Program-made: the position numbers and the translations under genes
Part shown: one piece after another, positions 1-7,726 of the stretch
Position numbering within the stretch: the first letter of the stretch is position 1
How the letters are laid out: the number at the start of each line of letters is the position of its first letter
The notes under the pieces: model-generated
Told to the model about the DNA's origin: nothing
Seen by the model: the letters and a program-made list of their open reading frames with translations, nothing else
The model's database searches: none
Assembly: GCA_036268055.1 (NCBI GenBank)
Contig: DATAUW010000036.1
Location: 62,001 to 126,000, forward strand
Direction of reading: 5' to 3'
Source of the DNA: Verrucomicrobiia bacterium
GTDB taxonomy: Bacteria > Verrucomicrobiota > Verrucomicrobiia > Limisphaerales > Pedosphaeraceae
DNA: 64,000 nt

Positions 1-2
1 AA

Positions 3-407
3 GGCGAAGTCGAGGCGCTCGAAGCGCTGGGCGTTGATCCGATTCATTATCTGGTGATGCCGCGCGTGATCGGCATGGCGCTCGGGGTTTTTGCGCTCTC
101 GATTTATTTCATCATGGGCGCGTTGCTAACCGGTTATCTGTGGGCGTTTTTACAAAACGTCCCGCTGCAACCGGGAGAATATTTCCGCCAGCTTAGCGCG
201 GCGCTGACGAGCCTGGATTTTGCGATTCTCGCGGTGAAGTCCTCGGCGTTTGGCGTGAGCATTGCCGTCATCACGTGTTATCACGGGCTGTCGCGGCCGC
301 TGCAACTGGAGGAAGTTTCCCGCGCGACCATCGGCGCGGTGGCGCAGTGCATCATCGCCTGCGTGGTCATTGACGTGATTTTCATTTTCGTTTACCGCAC
401 GCTCTAA
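3..407 (+). CDS. mlaE: MlaE-family ABC transporter permease (5' end outside window)
   Basis: Inner-membrane permease of an Mla/MCE-type phospholipid transport system. The reading frame is open from base 3, so the start lies before the window and only the last 134 residues are seen. The first visible residues (EVEALEALGVDPIHYLVMPR) match the family's conserved cytoplasmic 'EIDALEVMGIDP..YLVVPR' stretch. Three hydrophobic segments follow, at about residues 26-47, 72-90 and 112-130, as in the C-terminal half of MlaE. The stop overlaps the next ATG (TAATGG at 405-410), so the ATPase gene is translationally coupled. The family call is firm. Whether the substrate moves toward or away from the outer membrane cannot be read from sequence. 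Confidence 0.93.
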   Translation, partial: GEVEALEALGVDPIHYLVMPRVIGMALGVFALSIYFIMGALLTGYLWAFLQNVPLQPGEYFRQLSAALTSLDFAILAVKSSAFGVSIAVITCYHGLSRPLQLEEVSRATIGAVAQCIIACVVIDVIFIFVYRTL

Positions 408-1195
408 TGGAAAACCCACCCGCCAATTCCAGTTCGCCGGTCATCGAAATGAACGAGGTCGCGTTCGGCACGTTGCAGGACGTGGAACGCGTGGTGATGG
501 AGAATGTGAATTGGAAAGTCGCGCCGGGCGAATATTGGGTGGTCGGAGGCATGCATGGCTCGGGCAAGCGCGATTTGATTTCATTGACCGCGGGACTGAT
601 GCCGCCTTTGCGCGGGACGTATCGTTTGTTTGGTTCTGAGATGCCGCTTTACGGCGACGAACAACTTGCCCAGCGTCTGCGCCTTGGGATGGTTTTTGAT
701 AACGGCAATCTGTTGCATCAACTCAACGTGCACGAAAATCTGGCGCTGCCGTTGCGGTATCATCGCGACCTGGGCTGGCAGGAAATCGAGGAACGCGTGA
801 AGACGATGCTGGAGCTGGCGGAGTTGACGCCGTTTGAAAAAACGATGCCCGGCGCGCTGGATCATCATTGGCAGAAACGCGCCGGGCTGGCGCGAGCGCT
901 GATGCTTGAGCCGGAGGTGCTGCTCGTGGACCATGCGTTGAGCGGCTTGGATTTTCGCCAGTCGAATTGGTTCCTGAAATTTTTCGACCAGCTTTCCGCC
1001 GGGCATGAGTTTTGCCAGAAACGCCCGATGACATTGATTGCGACCGCGGAGGATTTGCGGCCGTGGCGCAACCCGCATTGTCATTTCGCGTTTGTAAAAG
1101 AGAAACAGTTATTCACCGTGGGCCATCGCCCGCAGTTGACCTGTCATCCCGAACCGCTCGTGAAGGAACTGCTCGCGGAACCTTTCACTACTTGA
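407..1195 (+). CDS. mlaF: MlaF-type ABC ATPase with degenerate catalytic motifs
   Basis: Nucleotide-binding subunit expected to pair with the MlaE permease upstream; 262 residues is normal for MlaF. The fold is recognisable but the key motifs are altered. Walker A reads GGMHGSGKRD, with Arg where Ser/Thr should bind Mg-ATP. The Q-loop position is VFDNGN, with no Gln. The LSGGQ signature is replaced by ALDHHWQKRAG. Walker B reads LLVDHALSGLD, with His in place of the catalytic Glu. The switch His is replaced (ATAED). The Walker Lys and the D-loop are kept. Seen directly: five altered motifs in an uninterrupted frame inside an intact operon. Inferred: little or no ATP hydrolysis, perhaps a structural or nucleotide-sensing subunit. 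The start overlaps the mlaE stop; the MCE gene begins 4 bases after the stop. Confidence 0.85.
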   Translation: MENPPANSSSPVIEMNEVAFGTLQDVERVVMENVNWKVAPGEYWVVGGMHGSGKRDLISLTAGLMPPLRGTYRLFGSEMPLYGDEQLAQRLRLGMVFDNGNLLHQLNVHENLALPLRYHRDLGWQEIEERVKTMLELAELTPFEKTMPGALDHHWQKRAGLARALMLEPEVLLVDHALSGLDFRQSNWFLKFFDQLSAGHEFCQKRPMTLIATAEDLRPWRNPHCHFAFVKEKQLFTVGHRPQLTCHPEPLVKELLAEPFTT

Positions 1196-1199
1196 ATTT

Positions 1200-2507
1200 A
1201 TGCCACTGCAAGACCTCACACCCCAACTTCGCACCCGCTTGAACCGCATGGAACGCGGTGTCGGCTGGTTCATTCTGATCGCGACGGTGCTGTTGATTTT
1301 TGGTTTCGGCTATTACATCTACAATGCCGCCAAGCAGCGCGGCTGGTTCAAGGCGAAGGCGCCGTTTTATACTTATGTGCAAAGTGGCGCGGGCATTGCC
1401 ATCGGTGATCCGGTGTGGCTGATGGGATTTGACGCAGGGCGGATCACGAAGATCATTCCTGAAAGTCCGAAATGGGGCGAAGTGACTTCCAACAATGTGT
1501 ATATCGAATTTGAAGTGGTCGAGCCAAACTTTGGTTATATCTGGACTGAAGGTTCGCACGTGGAATTCAATAGTTCGGGCTTCCTCGGCAAACGCGAATT
1601 GGACATCACCAAAGGTTCCAAGGGTCATGCCACTTATATTCGCCAGGCGTTGCGCGATGACTTGACCGCGACCGAGGCACAGGCGCTGCCGGATTTGAAA
1701 AATTGGAAGCTAGGTGAAGAAATCCTGGACGGGACGAATTTGGTCAGCTCGCCGTGGCAGACGCTGACGCCGGAATTGCTCACCAAGGCGGAGGCGGTGC
1801 TGGGAACCAAACATATTCATATCATTGATACGAATAGCATTTCCCGGCATATCACGGCGGTTTGGAATCCCAGCAAGCATTACTACGAACATTTTCATCA
1901 TACGAATATCTATGGCCTGGAACGCAACGAACAGATTGCGTTGAACGATCGTTTGCAGACCATGGTTGCCCAAATCCAGGCGGCGATGCCAAGCTTTTTG
2001 CAGATCACCAATCAGCTCGGCATCGTGCTTTCCAACGCGACGCGGCTCACGGCGAACCTCACCGACATTTCCGGCAATGCGCGGCCGATTGTCAGCAATC
2101 TCGCGATCATCACCGGCTCGCTCACCAATCCGGAAGGTTCGCTCGGCGAATGGTTGATCCCGACGAACATCAATCAAAAAATTGGCACGACGCTCGACAG
2201 CGCGAACACCACGATCACGAATCTCAATACCAACTTGCTCACGTTGAATATGACGCTGGACAACGTCGCGAACATCACGAGCAATTTGAATAATCAGGTG
2301 CAGGCGAACAGCAATATCGTGACGCACGTCTCGGACATCATCGTGCACAGCGATGAATTCATCCAGGGGTTGAAAAAGTTCTGGTTGTTCCGCCATTTGT
2401 TCGCGGCGCATCCGGCGAAGAAGCCGAAATATGTTTTTCCCGCTGCGCCACCGGCGAGCACGAATTGGGAGGCGTTGTCGCCGAAACTGCGGAGTGGAGC
2501 GCGTTAA
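1200..2507 (+). CDS. mlaD: MCE/MlaD-family lipid-binding protein
   Basis: Periplasmic, membrane-anchored substrate-binding component of the Mla system; 435 residues. A single transmembrane helix lies at about residues 22-42, followed by an MCE domain (about 50-130; YVQSGAGIAIGDPVWLMGFDAG is the characteristic opening). A long Asn/Thr-rich helical region follows (about 250-390) with repeated 'NTNLLTLN..LDNVANITSNLNNQ' heptad-like text, as in MCE proteins that form a tube. It is longer than E. coli MlaD (about 183 residues) and closer to the extended MCE types. It is the third gene of a tight mlaEFD-like operon, starting 4 bases after mlaF. The first acyltransferase base on the other strand is 5 bases beyond its stop. 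Confidence 0.9.
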   Translation: MPLQDLTPQLRTRLNRMERGVGWFILIATVLLIFGFGYYIYNAAKQRGWFKAKAPFYTYVQSGAGIAIGDPVWLMGFDAGRITKIIPESPKWGEVTSNNVYIEFEVVEPNFGYIWTEGSHVEFNSSGFLGKRELDITKGSKGHATYIRQALRDDLTATEAQALPDLKNWKLGEEILDGTNLVSSPWQTLTPELLTKAEAVLGTKHIHIIDTNSISRHITAVWNPSKHYYEHFHHTNIYGLERNEQIALNDRLQTMVAQIQAAMPSFLQITNQLGIVLSNATRLTANLTDISGNARPIVSNLAIITGSLTNPEGSLGEWLIPTNINQKIGTTLDSANTTITNLNTNLLTLNMTLDNVANITSNLNNQVQANSNIVTHVSDIIVHSDEFIQGLKKFWLFRHLFAAHPAKKPKYVFPAAPPASTNWEALSPKLRSGAR

Positions 2508-2512
2508 AAGCG

Positions 2513-3670
2513 CTATGCGTGGCGGTCATCCATAAAGCGGCGCTTTAATTTCAAAATGGGTTTCTCCAAAAAATAATAAGACGGCAGGACGGCCAGAAAA
2601 GTGAGAGGCGTGCCGATGAGAACCACGGTCCAGCCTTTGTATCCGAAGCCATGCATTCCCCAATAGATCGGCCAGTGCCAGAGATACAGTCCGTAGGAAA
2701 TAGCGCCGAGCCAAACGAGCCATTTTGCGGTGAGCAACTTTTTAAGCATGCTTCGCGGATTGATCATCACATCGAGGATCAAGGTCGCGGCCAGCAATGC
2801 GATGACGACAAACCCGAAAGTAAATAACCCGCGCCCGAGGAAGTCGCCGGTTATGGAAAAGATAATCAGGCATAGCAGCGCAGCTGGAGCCAGAAACGCA
2901 AGAATTTTCCGGGCGAGGTTTGCAGCTTTTTCCGTCATCAATCCCGAAGAGAACACAACCCCAAGAACGCAACCGACCATCAACGTCTCCGCCCGGGTGT
3001 CGAGCCCGAAACACAGGCGAATAAACGTGGCTCCCTTCGCGGTAAGAAAGATGCCGGCAGCCCACGATAGCAATCCGATCACGACGGCTCCGGCGGCGAT
3101 ATATATTCGTTTTTTTGAGGCGCGCAGGAGCGTGAGCAGGATGATGGGCCAGAGGATGTAAAATTGTTCTTCGACGGAAAGCGACCAGGTGTGGGCAAGC
3201 ATTCCCATTTGATTGCCGGCGAATACCCTTATCCAATCCGTGAGGTAGAAAAGGGCGTAGAGCGAGTCGAGGCAATTTTGGCTGGCGCGATCCTTGTCAT
3301 AAATCAATAAGCTAAAAATACAATACACGATCAGCATGGCGATGAGCGCGGGGCCGAGCCGCAACGCGCGCCGGAGGTAGAAATTCCGCAAACGGATGGA
3401 ACCGGTGCGGTCGAATTCCTGGACGAGCAAGGTGGTGATCAGAAAACCGCTGAGGACGAAAAATAAATCCACGCCGGCAAATCCGCCGGGCAACAATGAT
3501 TCGAAGGAACGGAGCGGCGCGTGGTTGCCCATGACGAGCAGGATGGCGATGCCGCGCAAGCCGTCGAGCGCGGGCACATGGCCGAGGCGTGTGCTTGGCT
3601 GAGTCGCCGGGAAATTGCCCGCAACGCCTTTCGACTCCGTGCCGGGCTCAGTTGCATTTATCTCGTGCAT
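2513..3670 (-). CDS. Acyltransferase 3 family membrane protein (OafA/YrhL type)
   Basis: Multi-pass inner-membrane O-acyltransferase, 385 residues, of the family that modifies surface polysaccharides, peptidoglycan or lipids. Visible family motifs: LDGLRGIAILLVMGNHA (about residues 34-50, with the catalytic His), VDLFFVLSGFLIT (about 66-78), RRALRLGPA (about 100-108) and SLSVEEQFYILWP (about 165-177). About ten hydrophobic segments follow. There is no C-terminal SGNH domain, so any periplasmic transfer would need the membrane domain alone. Convergent with the mla operon, 5 bases from its end. The acceptor cannot be predicted. Confidence 0.9.
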   Translation of the reverse strand: MHEINATEPGTESKGVAGNFPATQPSTRLGHVPALDGLRGIAILLVMGNHAPLRSFESLLPGGFAGVDLFFVLSGFLITTLLVQEFDRTGSIRLRNFYLRRALRLGPALIAMLIVYCIFSLLIYDKDRASQNCLDSLYALFYLTDWIRVFAGNQMGMLAHTWSLSVEEQFYILWPIILLTLLRASKKRIYIAAGAVVIGLLSWAAGIFLTAKGATFIRLCFGLDTRAETLMVGCVLGVVFSSGLMTEKAANLARKILAFLAPAALLCLIIFSITGDFLGRGLFTFGFVVIALLAATLILDVMINPRSMLKKLLTAKWLVWLGAISYGLYLWHWPIYWGMHGFGYKGWTVVLIGTPLTFLAVLPSYYFLEKPILKLKRRFMDDRHA

Positions 3671-3808
3671 GCTGGATTCAATAATCTTTCTTGATTTAGA
3701 ATTAACAATCCTCCTTATTTAAAATGACCATCCGAGCCATTAACCATGCTCGATTCTGACTTACCGCTTTGACCGCTGCCAACGTCCCTTGAACCAGTCT
3801 CGCCTATT

Positions 3809-4345
3809 TTAATGCCGCCCGCGGATCACGGCGAAGATGCCGATGAGGATGGCGAGGAGGCCGAGGACGACGAAGAGAAAACGATTTCGCGCGACGCGTT
3901 TTTCGTAACGCATCGGGCGCAGGCCCTGGATGCTCCCGGCGGCGAGGTAATTCACCAGCTTGGGGTTGGCCGTGGACGGGCCGCGAAAATGATTTTTGAT
4001 GCGGCGGAAAAATGCGGCGAGGTCGTATTTGCGGACGCCGAGGTCGTTGTAATGTTCCTTGGTGGATTCGGCGTCGAGCTTGGCTTGCAGACGGTTTTGA
4101 TCCACGTCCTCGAAGATGGGTTCGCGATGGGTGGGCGCGGGGGGTTGCGGCGGATGGGTGGCCGTGGCGGCGCCGTGCGGCAGGGCGGTGGAACGGAGGC
4201 GCGGGGCGGGTGAACTTGGGCCGGCTGACGGAGCCTCGGGTTTGCCGTCGAGTTTTTTGATCTGGGCTTCGAGGGCCGCGATCTCGGCGTTCAACGCGCG
4301 GGCGCGGTCAGTGAGGGGATCGGTTTTTTTCTTAAAAAACCCCAT
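3809..4345 (-). CDS. Tail-anchored coiled-coil protein of unknown function
   Basis: Not recognised as a named family. 178 residues: a basic N-terminus (MGFFKKKTDP), a short coiled coil (about 15-38, ARALNAEIAALEAQIKKL), a Pro/Ala-rich linker (about 40-75), then a conserved-looking charged block (about 85-145: FRRIKNHFRG and YLAAGSIQGLRPMRYEKR). One C-terminal transmembrane helix (about 152-172, RFLFVVLGLLAILIGIFAVI) ends in RGRH. Second gene of a two-gene unit, 12 bases after the preceding stop. The partner has the same plan (coiled coil, C-terminal helix, ending ARH), so the two may act together at the membrane; that is inference. Confidence 0.65.
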   Translation of the reverse strand: MGFFKKKTDPLTDRARALNAEIAALEAQIKKLDGKPEAPSAGPSSPAPRLRSTALPHGAATATHPPQPPAPTHREPIFEDVDQNRLQAKLDAESTKEHYNDLGVRKYDLAAFFRRIKNHFRGPSTANPKLVNYLAAGSIQGLRPMRYEKRVARNRFLFVVLGLLAILIGIFAVIRGRH

Positions 4346-4357
4346 ACGGCAAAGGGT

Positions 4358-5038
4358 TTAGTGTCGCGCGTAGAACACGAGCAACAGGCCAACTACGAGG
4401 GCGACGACGGCGAGCGGCCAGGTCAGCGCGAGACCCAGTTTGCAAAGTTGCCCGAGGTCTTGCGTGCCGAGGAGGGATGGGGCGGAGTTTTGCAGGCGCG
4501 TGGGCGTTGCGCTTTCTTCGCGAGCCTCGCCGGATAGCACGGGAAATTTGAGGCGGGCGGAGTTCCATTCCATGCGGGCGTTTTCGATGGCGGTCAGCGC
4601 GCGGGTGAGTTCGACGTTGAAATTGTCCCTGGTCCAGGTTTGGTCGTTGGTGGCTTCGACTTTCACGAGCGCGGCTTGAAGTTCGACGAGGGACTTGGAC
4701 ATTTGCTCGGCGTCGCGGCGGTGGGCGAATTCGGATTTGGTGAGGAGGCCGACGGCACGGGTGAGGTTCTGGATGGTTTCCTGACGGCCGGTTTGGAATT
4801 CGATCTGGCGGCGGCGGGTTTCCTCGAGGCCGGCGCGTTCGCGTTCCAACTCTTCCTGGATGCGCTTGAGTTCGGCGAGTTTTTGCTGGGTCTCGCCGAC
4901 CTTGGAATCCACTTCTTCGCGCGAGGGCGCGCGCACGGCGGGAGCGGGTGCGGGATTTACTGCGCCGGTGTAAGCGGCCTTGTGGGATGATTGAAAATCG
5001 TTGTCCACAAATTCTGTCGCATCATATTCTGCTGACAT
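4358..5038 (-). CDS. Tail-anchored coiled-coil protein of unknown function
   Basis: No family recognised. 226 residues: an acidic N-terminus, an Ala/Pro stretch (about 27-38), then a long coiled coil (about 40-165) rich in Glu, Leu, Arg and Gln (for example KLAELKRIQEELERERAGLEE). One C-terminal transmembrane helix (about 205-222) ends in FYARH. First gene of the two-gene unit with the smaller tail-anchored protein. The start at 5038 gives MSAEYDATEFVD; no in-frame upstream ATG is better supported. Possible roles include membrane-attached scaffolding, but nothing in the sequence fixes this. Confidence 0.62.
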   Translation of the reverse strand: MSAEYDATEFVDNDFQSSHKAAYTGAVNPAPAPAVRAPSREEVDSKVGETQQKLAELKRIQEELERERAGLEETRRRQIEFQTGRQETIQNLTRAVGLLTKSEFAHRRDAEQMSKSLVELQAALVKVEATNDQTWTRDNFNVELTRALTAIENARMEWNSARLKFPVLSGEAREESATPTRLQNSAPSLLGTQDLGQLCKLGLALTWPLAVVALVVGLLLVFYARH

Positions 5039-5186
5039 AAATGCACTCTAGTCCCGGTTATGGGGAGTGTAAAGAAGTCTGTTGCGAGAGATTTAAATTG
5101 AGTGAATCCAAGCGCGGCCCCCCGATTTTTCAAAGGTAAAATTTTCGAATTTCTATAAAATGTGCAGCCGGATTTTGTTAATAACC

Positions 5187-5236
5187 ACACCCTCTCCCCA
5201 GCCCTCTCCCGCACCTAACGGTGCAGGCGAGGGAGA
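5187..5236. repeat. Intergenic hairpin repeat in the 5039-5341 gap
   Basis: The 303-base gap before dprA contains a palindromic unit built from CTCTCCC, a short inner stem (GCACC/GGTGC) around TAAC, and GGCGAGGGAG. This resembles the CCCTCTCCCC-type repeats seen in many Verrucomicrobiota intergenic spaces. The rest of the gap shows no recognisable gene. A weak ribosome site (GGAG at about 5325) precedes the dprA start. Confidence 0.55.
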
Positions 5237-5341
5237 AGAAAGGCGCGGCGGCAATAAATATTGCCGAAGATTTCCGTGGGGAATGGGCGCGGCCTCCAAT
5301 CATGGCTTGCGGATGCGGGGGCGAATGGAGTATGCAACGGC

Positions 5342-5929
5342 ATGGATTCACGCGAAGCGCTGGTGGCACTAAATATGGTCGAGGGCGTGGGGCCGATTCG
5401 GGTGCGGCAGTTGCTCGAACATTTTGGCGAGGCGCCGGCGATTTTGGGGGCGTCGCGGAGCGCGTTGCGGCAGGTGCGCGGTATTGGCGAGGACACGGCG
5501 GAGGCGATCGCGAATTGGGAGAAGCAGGTGGACCTGGCGGGGGAGTTGAAGCGCATCAGCGAATTCGGCTGCCATATTCTCATCGGCTCGGACGAGGATT
5601 ATCCCGAGTTGCTCAAGCAGATTTATGATCCGCCGGTTGTGCTTTACGTCAAAGGCCGTTTGACTGAGCGCGATAAAAATGGCGTGGCGATGGTGGGCTC
5701 GCGGATGACGACGCCGTACGGCATGGAGACGGCGCGCAAGCTGGCGTATCAACTCGCGTATGTCGGCGTGACGGTGGTGAGCGGCGGCGCGCGCGGGATT
5801 GATACGGCGGCGCATCAGGGGGCGATGAGTGCGAAGGGGCGGACGGTCGCGGTGTTGGGCACGGGCATCAACCTAATGTATCCAGTCCAACGAACAACCG
5901 GCAACATCAATAATTCCCAATGGAATTAA
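5342..5929 (+). pseudogene. dprA: dprA, 5' fragment (interrupted by insertion)
   Basis: N-terminal two thirds of DprA/Smf, the protein that loads RecA on incoming single-stranded DNA during transformation. From ATG 5342 it reads MDSREALVALNMVEGVGPIR and continues with a helix-hairpin-helix/SAM-like region (HFGEAPAILGAS, QVRGIGEDTAEAI). The Rossmann fold follows, with VAMVGSRMTTPYG and VVSGGARGIDTAAHQGA. Homology ends at GTGINLMYP (to 5884); the frame then runs 14 foreign residues to a stop at 5927-5929. The missing continuation (SENRELFERIAASG) resumes at about 9770. Both parts keep open frames with no further damage, so the break is probably recent. Start chosen at 5342 because the residues before it look non-coding. 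Confidence 0.9.
5858..5884 (+). repeat. Left copy of imperfect 27-bp direct repeat bounding the insertion
   Basis: By hand count 18 of 27 bases match the segment at 9743-9769. Both copies are read in the dprA frame and give similar peptides (GTGINLMYP on the left, GKAVNIIFP on the right). This fits a site-specific insertion whose own end imitates dprA coding sequence, as attB-like and attP-like halves would. The exact crossover point cannot be fixed without an uninterrupted relative. Confidence 0.5.
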
Positions 5930-5958
5930 GGGTTTTATGAATTTAAACGCTTTTGCCC

Positions 5959-5987
5959 GTGACATGGATTCAGAACGCTGTCATAAT
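5959..5987 (+). promoter_or_regulatory. Sigma-70-type promoter, probably leaderless
   Basis: GTGACA at 5959-5964 and CATAAT at 5982-5987 are separated by 17 bases, each one base off consensus. The -10 box ends 6 bases before the ATG at 5994, so transcription should begin at or near that ATG. This decides the start of the DprA-like gene in favour of 5994 over the upstream in-frame ATG at 5937, which would lie before the promoter. Confidence 0.6.
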
Positions 5988-5993
5988 GTAAGT

Positions 5994-6689
5994 ATGAACG
6001 TGCCGGTGGAAATGACGCCGACCGAATTACTTGGCCAACTCAACGAGGTGGAACAAAAATATGCACCCCAAATGCTATTCGTCGTCGGGCGTCGAGACAT
6101 TCTCAATAATCGTCCGCGAGTTTCAATCGTAGGAAGTCGGAAGGCTTCAGCGGAAGGAATTCAACGTGCAAGGAAGCTGGCTAAGTTAGTCGTCCAACAA
6201 GGCGGACTGGTTGTGAGCGGTTTGGCTGCCGGAATTGACACCGCTGCCCATACATCTGCAATTAACTCAAACGGATTTACTGCCGCAGTAATTGGAACTC
6301 CTTTGAGTAAATCATATCCTCGTGAAAACACGGAATTGCAAGCTTTGATTCAACGGGAGCATCTGTGTGTTTCTCAATTTCCAGAAGGGTATCCTACTCA
6401 ACCGAAAAATTTTCCAATTCGCAACAGAACAATGGCGTTGATTTCAGATGCGACAGTTATCATTGAGGCGGGAGAAAAAAGCGGTGCAATTTCGCAGGGA
6501 TGGGAAGCGTTGAGATTGGGAAGGGGTTTGTTCATATCAAAAGCGGTTGTGGATAATCGTTCGTTGACATGGCCAGATGAAATGTTGGCACATGGTGCAG
6601 AAGTGCTTTCAGACAAGTCCTTGGATGCTTTCTTTTCGTCTTTACCCGTTCGGATTCTCCCTTTTGAACTGAATGGGATTTCCTTCTAA
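5994..6689 (+). CDS. Minimal DprA-like Rossmann (SLOG) protein of the insertion
   Basis: 231 residues from ATG 5994. It keeps only the nucleotide/DNA-binding Rossmann core of DprA: VSIVGSRKASAEG, VVSGLAAGIDTAAHTSA, AVIGTPLSKSYPREN, FPIRNRTMALISDATVIIEAGEKSGA. It lacks DprA's N-terminal SAM/HhH region and C-terminal winged helix. Known: DprA-type folds belong to the SLOG superfamily, several branches of which sit in nucleotide-signalling or anti-phage operons. Inferred: a sensor or nucleotide-handling protein acting with the PRTase, whose start codon lies 17 bases inside this gene. It is clearly distinct from the host DprA it interrupts, in codon use and in residues outside the motifs, so it is not a duplicate made in place. 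Confidence 0.85.
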   Translation: MNVPVEMTPTELLGQLNEVEQKYAPQMLFVVGRRDILNNRPRVSIVGSRKASAEGIQRARKLAKLVVQQGGLVVSGLAAGIDTAAHTSAINSNGFTAAVIGTPLSKSYPRENTELQALIQREHLCVSQFPEGYPTQPKNFPIRNRTMALISDATVIIEAGEKSGAISQGWEALRLGRGLFISKAVVDNRSLTWPDEMLAHGAEVLSDKSLDAFFSSLPVRILPFELNGISF

Positions 6690-7383
6690 ATTATCATACG
6701 TGGCGTTTGCAAAATATTCGCCCAAAGGAGAGACACACCTTTCACAAGTTTCAAGAGTGATTCGGAGTGCCGTTAAAAATGACACATACATTTCGTTCAC
6801 AAACGCTGGCAAAACCGAAAGCGTTAACGGAATTGAATTTTTAGCTGCAAAGATAGTTGCAGCGATTCAGCAATATCCATTTCTTAAAGATTGTTTGAAT
6901 GGAGATGTGGTATTGGTGCCAATACCTCGAAGCGCACCGTTAAAAACAAAAGACGCTTTGTGGCCGCCTTTGCGTATATGCCAAGCCCTCTTAGCCGCCG
7001 GTCTTGGTTCGGAAATATCGCCTTTATTAATTCGTTCGCACGCGGTTCAGAAATCAGCTACAGCACCAAAGGGAATGCGTGCAACTCCCGAAGACCATTA
7101 CGACAGCACGGCTATTGACAATGATGTGCCAGCTCTTATTGAAAAGCCAATAACGCTGGTTGATGATGTTGTAACGCGTGGTTCGAGTTTTGTTGGCATG
7201 TTCAGACGCTTAGCCGAAGCATTTCCGAATCGAACCATTCGTTGTTTCGCATTGATTCAAACGCTTAGCGAAGGTGAGGTTGATAAAATAATTCTACCCG
7301 TTCAGGGAACTATCACTCGTTACCCATCTGGTAGGCTATGGAGAGATACTGGCGGTGGAGCGCAGCAGTCTTGGAATTTTTGA
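6673..7383 (+). CDS. ComF-like phosphoribosyltransferase
   Basis: 236 residues. The PRPP-binding loop reads ITLVDDVVTRGSSFVGM (about 158-174), the type I PRTase signature 'VDDVxTTGxT' with a Ser/Arg variation. An upstream VVLVPIPRSAPLKTKD (about 79-94) matches the ComFC/Gnt X start of the fold. It lacks the zinc-finger N-terminus typical of ComFC. It overlaps the DprA-like gene by 17 bases, so the two are translated together. DprA and ComFC are both competence proteins, but here they are reduced forms on an insertion, which points to a conflict or defence role more than DNA uptake (inference). Expected chemistry is transfer or removal of a phosphoribosyl group; the target is unknown. The start could be slightly downstream. 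Confidence 0.82.
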   Translation: MGFPSKLSYVAFAKYSPKGETHLSQVSRVIRSAVKNDTYISFTNAGKTESVNGIEFLAAKIVAAIQQYPFLKDCLNGDVVLVPIPRSAPLKTKDALWPPLRICQALLAAGLGSEISPLLIRSHAVQKSATAPKGMRATPEDHYDSTAIDNDVPALIEKPITLVDDVVTRGSSFVGMFRRLAEAFPNRTIRCFALIQTLSEGEVDKIILPVQGTITRYPSGRLWRDTGGGAQQSWNF

Positions 7384-7431
7384 GCGCAGTAGGAATTTGA
7401 CAAATCAATCGGTTATGCGATTGGTTGCTTC

Positions 7432-7584
7432 ATGCACGCGGATTTAACTGAATCTGTGAAACTTGGCTCGTCTTTCTTGGCGTTGCTTACCTCCTTCGTT
7501 GCTTTGATTGTGGCGCTTATTACCGCCGCGCAAAATCCAGAGATTGTCGCTTGGATAAAAAAAAAGACTCTATTATTTCTTTAG
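7432..7584 (+). CDS. 50-residue single-pass membrane protein
   Basis: A short open frame from ATG 7432 to TAG 7582-7584. The protein begins MHADLTESVKLGSS, has one clear transmembrane helix (about residues 14-33, FLALLTSFVALIVALITAA), then AQNPEIVAWIKKKTLLFL. It lies 48 bases after the PRTase stop on the same strand, with no terminator between, so it is probably the third gene of that operon. A tiny membrane protein beside a nucleotide-binding pair recalls membrane-disrupting effectors of some phage-defence operons; that role is inference. No strong ribosome site precedes it, which lowers confidence. Confidence 0.5.
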   Translation: MHADLTESVKLGSSFLALLTSFVALIVALITAAQNPEIVAWIKKKTLLFL

Positions 7585-7674
7585 CTACTTCTTTGCCAGA
7601 ACTTTAACGCGTTTATTGAAAACAGTTTGGAGATTTTTTTTATTATTTAGAGGAGTGGCGCATTTTTAAAAATC

Positions 7675-7705
7675 AAACAAAAACCCTCACCGTTGCGGGT
7701 GAGGG
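7675..7705 (-). terminator. Rho-independent terminator for the minus-strand HTH-like gene
   Basis: Perfect 8-bp stem CCCTCACC (7684-7691) / GGTGAGGG (7698-7705) with a 6-base loop. On the minus strand it is followed by a T-rich run (complement of 7675-7683). It sits just after the stop of the gene ending at 7727. It could also stop + strand readthrough, but the T tract is only on the minus side. Confidence 0.75.
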
Positions 7706-7726
7706 GTGACAGTTCGGAAGGCTGGA

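Noticed and set aside
5937-5993. Upstream ATG (5937) as the start of the DprA-like gene
   Set aside because: A good promoter (5959-5987) lies between it and the ATG at 5994, and the 19 extra residues show no DprA features.
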